The translations under genes and the position numbers were made by a program. Below the pieces are notes generated by a model. That model saw nothing but the letters and a program-made list of their open reading frames with translations. It was not told where the DNA came from and made no database searches. Shown in pieces: positions 60,245 through 64,000 of a stretch of DNA of 64,000 nt (position 1 is the first letter of the stretch; each line of letters opens with the position of its first letter). The stretch spans positions 112,977-176,976 of the forward strand of contig NZ_LLYB01000101.1 of NCBI RefSeq assembly GCF_001440475.1, read 5' to 3'. The stretch comes from Bradyrhizobium lablabi. Its GTDB lineage: Bacteria; Pseudomonadota; Alphaproteobacteria; Rhizobiales; Xanthobacteraceae.

Positions 60245-60296
60245 GTGACAATGCGGCTGCCGTTACACCTGATAGTCAACACAGGGGAATAGGGAC

Positions 60297-61247
60297 TTGA
60301 GCGTCTTCATTTTCCGCCGCTTTCTGACGCTGATTGCGACGCTGCTCGGCGCGTCGCTGATCATCTTCCTCGTTCTGGATGCCTTGCCCGGCAACGCCGC
60401 GCAGATGCTGATGGGCGCCGATGCCTCGCCCGATGCGGTGCGGGCGCTCACGATCAAGCTCGGGCTCGATCAACCGCTATACTATCGATACGTCCACTGG
60501 GTCATGGGACTGCTGACGGGCGATCTCGGCAATAGCTATGTCTATGGCACGCCTGTTGCAGGATTGATTGCGGAGCGCCTCACGCTCACCATTCCATTGG
60601 CGATCATGTCCATGTCCATGACGGTCGTGCTGGCGCTCTCTGCCGGCATCTACACGGCGGCAAATCACAACAAGCTCGGCGATGTCGGCGTGATGTCGCT
60701 GACGCAGTTCGGGATCGCGCTTCCTAATTTCTGGTTCGCCATCCTGCTCATCCTGCTGTTCTCGGTGAAGCTGCAATGGCTCTCGGCCGGCGGATTCGCA
60801 GGGTGGGACGAAAGCATACTCGCCGGCATCAAATCGCTGCTGCTGCCTGCGATCTCGCTATCGGTGGTGCAGGCGGCGATCCTGGCGCGGGTCACGCGTT
60901 CCGCCGTGCTCGAGGTGCTGCGCGAGGATTTCGTGCGCACCGCGCGCGCCAAGGGCTTGAGCAAGCGCGACGTCTTGTGGCGGCATGTGCTGCGCAACGC
61001 GATGATCCCTGTCATGACGATTATGGGCCTTCAGTTCGCCAATTTGCTGGCGGGCACGATCGTGATCGAGAACGTGTTCTATCTGCCGGGTCTCGGCCGG
61101 CTGATCTTCCAGTCGATCGCCAATCGCGACCTGATCGTGGTGCGCAACTGCGTGATGCTGCTGGCAGGCGTGGTCGTCATCGTCAACTTCGTGGTCGATG
61201 TGCTCTATGCCTTCATCGATCCGCGCATCAAGGTGCATAACCTATGA
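60297..61247 (+). CDS. Dipeptide/oligopeptide ABC transporter permease, DppB type
   Basis: The 316-aa permease has about six helices, the N-terminal RRFLTLIATLLGASLIIFLVLDALPGN, the signature LRDALRN-like coupling loop VRTARAKGLSKRDVLWRHVLRNAMIPVMT, and an ENVFYLPGLGRL end, as in DppB/OppB. The start appears to be TTG 60297, with AGGGAC upstream. It overlaps the next permease by 4 bp. The substrate-binding gene is not in the window, perhaps beyond the edge. Confidence 0.9.
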   Translation: MSVFIFRRFLTLIATLLGASLIIFLVLDALPGNAAQMLMGADASPDAVRALTIKLGLDQPLYYRYVHWVMGLLTGDLGNSYVYGTPVAGLIAERLTLTIPLAIMSMSMTVVLALSAGIYTAANHNKLGDVGVMSLTQFGIALPNFWFAILLILLFSVKLQWLSAGGFAGWDESILAGIKSLLLPAISLSVVQAAILARVTRSAVLEVLREDFVRTARAKGLSKRDVLWRHVLRNAMIPVMTIMGLQFANLLAGTIVIENVFYLPGLGRLIFQSIANRDLIVVRNCVMLLAGVVVIVNFVVDVLYAFIDPRIKVHNL

Positions 61248-62140
61248 GCACTCCGATCAGCGCTTCGGTCGACGTGGGGGCCGCCACCGTGCGTCCGCAG
61301 GTCCCGACCGGCTTCTGGCGCCGCGCGCTGCGCCATCGCAGCTTTGTCATCGGCGGCACGCTCAGCCTGATGGTGCTTGGCGCCGCCTTGCTGTCGCTGG
61401 TATGGACGCCATGGTCGGCCTATGAAATCGACGTGGCCTCCAAGCTGCGGCCGCCGTCTGCTGCCCACTGGCTCGGCACCGATGTGCTCGGCCGCGATAT
61501 CGTCTCGTTGCTGCTGGTTGGCGCCCGCTCCACCATCATGGTCGGCATCATCGCTGTCGGGATCGGTATCACTTTTGGGGTGTCTCTTGGGCTGCTCGCC
61601 GCCGCGCGCAGGGGTTGGACCGAAGAGCTCATCATGCGGATGAGCGACTTCACTTTCGCGTTTCCTGCCGTTCTCTCGGCGATCATGCTGGCTGCCGTTG
61701 CGGGCCCCGGCATGGTGACCTCGATCACCGCCATCGGCATCTTCCAGATTCCAACGCTGGTGCGGGTGACCCGCGGATCGGCCAATGCGATCTGGGCGCG
61801 GGAGTTCGTGCTTGCCGCGCGCGCCTCGGGCAAGGGCGGTTTCCGCATCACGATCGAGCATGTGCTGCCGAACGTCCTGCCGATCCTGATCGTGCAGGCG
61901 ACGATCCAGTTCGCACTCGCGATCCTGGCCGAAGCGGCGCTGTCCTATCTCGGGCTCGGCACGCAGCCGCCGCAACCCTCCTGGGGACGCATGCTGAACG
62001 ACGCGCAGACGCTGCTGTTCCAGTCACCGATGCTCGCGGTCTATCCGGGCGCTGCGATCGCGGTTGCCGTGCTCGGCCTCAATCTGCTTGGCGATGGATT
62101 GCGCGATCTGCTCGATCCCCGGCTGTCGCGGGAGCGTTGA
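61244..62140 (+). CDS. Dipeptide/oligopeptide ABC transporter permease, DppC type
   Basis: The 298-aa permease has an N-terminal 30-residue cytoplasmic lead (TGFWRRALRHRSFVIGG), AAHWLGTDVLGRDIVSLLLVGAR, the coupling loop REFVLAARASGKGGFRITIEHVLPNVLP, and AEAALSYLGLGTQPPQPSWGRML. These are DppC/OppC signatures. It pairs with DppB-type above and is followed by the two ATPases. Confidence 0.92.
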   Translation: MSTPISASVDVGAATVRPQVPTGFWRRALRHRSFVIGGTLSLMVLGAALLSLVWTPWSAYEIDVASKLRPPSAAHWLGTDVLGRDIVSLLLVGARSTIMVGIIAVGIGITFGVSLGLLAAARRGWTEELIMRMSDFTFAFPAVLSAIMLAAVAGPGMVTSITAIGIFQIPTLVRVTRGSANAIWAREFVLAARASGKGGFRITIEHVLPNVLPILIVQATIQFALAILAEAALSYLGLGTQPPQPSWGRMLNDAQTLLFQSPMLAVYPGAAIAVAVLGLNLLGDGLRDLLDPRLSRER

Positions 62141-62142
62141 AC

Positions 62143-63156
62143 ATGAGCGGCTCTACCAACGCGCCTTTGATCGAAGTCAGGGATCTCGGTATCAGGCTCA
62201 ACACCAGCCGCGGTCCCGCGCAAGCCGTTCGCGGCGTCAGTTTCTCGCTCAAGCGCGGCGAGACCCTGGGTCTCGTCGGCGAATCCGGATGCGGCAAATC
62301 CGTCACCGCGATGGCGCTGATGGGCCTCTTGCCTGAGAGCGCCGTCGTCAGCGGCAGCATCCGCCTCGACGGCAGCGAGCTGGTCGGCCTGTCTGATGCG
62401 AACTACTGCAAGCTGCGCGGCAATCGCATCAGCATGATCTTCCAGGAGCCGATGACCGCGCTCAATCCGATGCACACGATCGGGCGCCAGGTTGCCGAGC
62501 CGCTGCGCCGCCACACCAATTGCTCGGCCGCAGCGGCACGCAAGGAAGCCATCGCCTTGCTCGATCGCGTCGGGCTTCCCGATGCCGCGAAACGCGTCGA
62601 TGCCTATCCGCACCAGTTCTCCGGGGGGCAGCGGCAGCGCGTCACCATTGCCATGGCGCTGGCCTGCCAGCCTGACGTGCTGATCGCCGATGAGCCAACC
62701 ACGGCGCTCGACGTCACCATCCAGGGGCAGATCCTCGACCTGATCGCAGACCTCGTCGCCGAGCGCGGCATGTCGATGATCCTGATCTCGCACGATCTCG
62801 GCGTCATCGCCGAGAATGTCCAGCGCATGATGGTGATGTATGGCGGCACCGTCGTTGAAAGCGGCGCAACGAATGCCGTGTTCACGCGGATGGGGCATCC
62901 TTATACGCAGGGGCTGTTCCGTGCGCGTCCGCGCCTTGGCGCGCGCAAGGGCACAAGGCTGAAGACCATCGCCGGCACGGTGCCGGAACTTGCCGATCTG
63001 CCCGCCGGGTGCACCTTCGCCGATCGTTGTACGATCGTCGAGGATCGTTGTCGCGCGGCGCTGCCGGCCGTGGTGGATGTCAGCGCCGGCCATGGCGTGC
63101 GCTGCGTGAGGACGGATGTTTCAATGGCCGAGGCGGTCGGGGCGGTGGGGGCATGA
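62143..63156 (+). CDS. Dipeptide/oligopeptide ABC transporter ATP-binding protein, DppD type
   Basis: The 337-aa ATPase has Walker [12 protein letters not shown] at about residues 46-56, Q-loop [18 protein letters not shown], signature [15 protein letters not shown], Walker [18 protein letters not shown], and the C-terminal DppD extension with [13 protein letters not shown] cysteines. ATG at 62143 follows the permease stop closely. It overlaps the next ATPase gene by 4 bp. Confidence 0.94.
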   Translation: MSGSTNAPLIEVRDLGIRLNTSRGPAQAVRGVSFSLKRGETLGLVGESGCGKSVTAMALMGLLPESAVVSGSIRLDGSELVGLSDANYCKLRGNRISMIFQEPMTALNPMHTIGRQVAEPLRRHTNCSAAAARKEAIALLDRVGLPDAAKRVDAYPHQFSGGQRQRVTIAMALACQPDVLIADEPTTALDVTIQGQILDLIADLVAERGMSMILISHDLGVIAENVQRMMVMYGGTVVESGATNAVFTRMGHPYTQGLFRARPRLGARKGTRLKTIAGTVPELADLPAGCTFADRCTIVEDRCRAALPAVVDVSAGHGVRCVRTDVSMAEAVGAVGA

Positions 63157-64000
63157 CCATGCTTGAGCAGACGCCGCCACCCGCCGAGCCACCGCTGCTC
63201 GATGTCAGGGATCTGGTGCAGCGCTACACGCTGCCGCGCGAAAGCATGTTCAAGCCGGCTGCGCAGGTGCATGCGCTCAACGGTGTTACGGCGCAGGTGA
63301 TGGCGGGCCGAAGCCTCGGTGTGGTCGGCGAGTCCGGATCGGGCAAGTCGACCTTCGCGCGGCTGGTGATGGCCCTGGAGCAGCCGTCGTCGGGATCGGT
63401 GTCGCTGATGGGCCGCGACCTCAACCGGATGCCGGCCGTCGAACTGCGCCGCGCCCGCCGCGATTTCCAGATGGTGTTTCAGGATCCCTATGGCTCGCTG
63501 GATCCGCGGCAGACCATCGCGCGCATCGTCGCCGAGCCTTTGACCGCGCTCGGACGCATGGACCGCACGACGCTGCGTGAGCGCGTTTCCGGCGTGCTGC
63601 GGCAGGTCGGGTTGCGCGACGCCGACATGGACAAGTTCCCGCATGAATTCTCGGGCGGCCAGCGCCAGCGCATCGCGATCGCGCGCGCACTGATCACGCA
63701 GCCGAAGCTGATCGTCGCCGACGAGCCCGTCAGCGCGCTCGACGTCTCCGTGCAGGCCCAGGTGCTCAATCTGCTGCAGGATCTGCAAGATCAGTTTGGC
63801 TTGAGCTACATCCTGATCAGCCACGATCTCGCGGTGGTCGATTATCTCTGCGACGAGATCGCGGTGATGTATCTCGGCCGGATCGTCGAGCAGGGGAGCC
63901 CCGAGGATCTCTTTGCACATTGTGCCCACCCCTATACGCGGGCGCTGCTGGAGGCCGTGCCGCGCGCCCGCGCCGGTGGGGTGCGCCGCCGCCGCGGGGC
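63153..64000 (+). CDS. Dipeptide/oligopeptide ABC transporter ATP-binding protein, DppF type, partial
   Basis: The frame starts at ATG 63153 and stays open to the window end (about 282 codons), so the C-terminus is missing. It has Walker [47 protein letters not shown] and VADEPVSALDVSVQAQVLNLL, all DppF/OppF motifs. It is the second ATPase of the importer. Confidence 0.93.
   Translation, partial: MTMLEQTPPPAEPPLLDVRDLVQRYTLPRESMFKPAAQVHALNGVTAQVMAGRSLGVVGESGSGKSTFARLVMALEQPSSGSVSLMGRDLNRMPAVELRRARRDFQMVFQDPYGSLDPRQTIARIVAEPLTALGRMDRTTLRERVSGVLRQVGLRDADMDKFPHEFSGGQRQRIAIARALITQPKLIVADEPVSALDVSVQAQVLNLLQDLQDQFGLSYILISHDLAVVDYLCDEIAVMYLGRIVEQGSPEDLFAHCAHPYTRALLEAVPRARAGGVRRRRG

Noticed and set aside
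1..64000. CRISPR arrays, tRNA, rRNA, transposases or phage genes
   Set aside because: No spaced direct-repeat array, cloverleaf-type sequence, rRNA signature or integrase/transposase motif was seen on either strand.

Overview
The window is 64 kb of GC-rich alphaproteobacterial chromosome, most probably Bradyrhizobium or a close relative such as Rhodopseudomonas. The assignment rests on codon use, a formate dehydrogenase locus with the DUF3305/DUF3306/TorD layout, DUF1236 and host-attachment-type stress proteins, GGAAC-N16/17-CGTT (EcfG-type) promoters, and a nested GTAGGGTGGGCAAA palindrome typical of Bradyrhizobium intergenic DNA. Coding density is high and genes often overlap by 4 bp. I saw no rRNA, tRNA, CRISPR array, transposase or prophage gene.

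Layout. (1) 1-2.8 kb: a class II aldolase-like gene cut by the window edge, divergent from a GntR/FCD regulator and a histone-deacetylase-fold amidohydrolase. (2) 2.8-17.3 kb: a periplasmic formate dehydrogenase locus. An Mrp-type Fe-S carrier and a 679-aa polyferredoxin run leftward. A lipoate/biotin-ligase-like protein, two proteins of uncharacterised families, DUF3305, DUF3306, an HTH-TorD fusion, a small Tat protein, FdhA (cysteine type), FdhB, FdhC (cytochrome b), a 51-aa membrane protein, a DUF971 protein and a WD40-cytochrome c run rightward. (3) 17.3-24.1 kb: an island of small, mostly uncharacterised stress-type proteins with candidate EcfG promoters. (4) 24.1-39.3 kb: sugar and sugar-acid metabolism: galactarate dehydratase, a YtfQRT/YjfF-type ABC importer, GntR regulator, galactose/arabinose 1-dehydrogenase, aldose epimerase, lactonase, a ChvE-GguAB importer, and 5-dehydro-4-deoxyglucarate dehydratase. 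(5) 39.4-43.5 kb: a LysR regulator divergent from a TctCBA tripartite carrier. (6) 43.5-57.8 kb: a complete C-P lyase phosphonate region, with a 2H-phosphoesterase, a PhnM paralogue and a hexapeptide acetyltransferase on the minus strand, phnCDE1E2, PhnF, and phnGHIJKLMN plus a pyridoxamine-oxidase-like protein. (7) 57.8-64 kb: a LysR regulator divergent from an amidase and a Dpp/Opp-type ABC importer that runs off the edge.

How the parts work together. Formate oxidised in the periplasm would pass electrons through FdhB to the FdhC cytochrome b and the quinone pool; the surrounding uncharacterised proteins look like a dedicated maturation set. Sugars enter through two ABC systems and the aldose is oxidised to an aldonate, while galactarate passes through GarD and KdgD towards 2-oxoglutarate semialdehyde. 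Phosphonates enter through PhnCDE and are cleaved by PhnGHIJ. Pho-box-like repeats and a strong PhnF operator suggest combined PhoB and PhnF control.

The most interesting candidates are the formate dehydrogenase accessory set (HTH-TorD fusion, split HCF101-like Mrp/DUF971 module, ligase-like protein, 51-aa membrane protein) and the 2H-phosphoesterase as a possible PhnP replacement.
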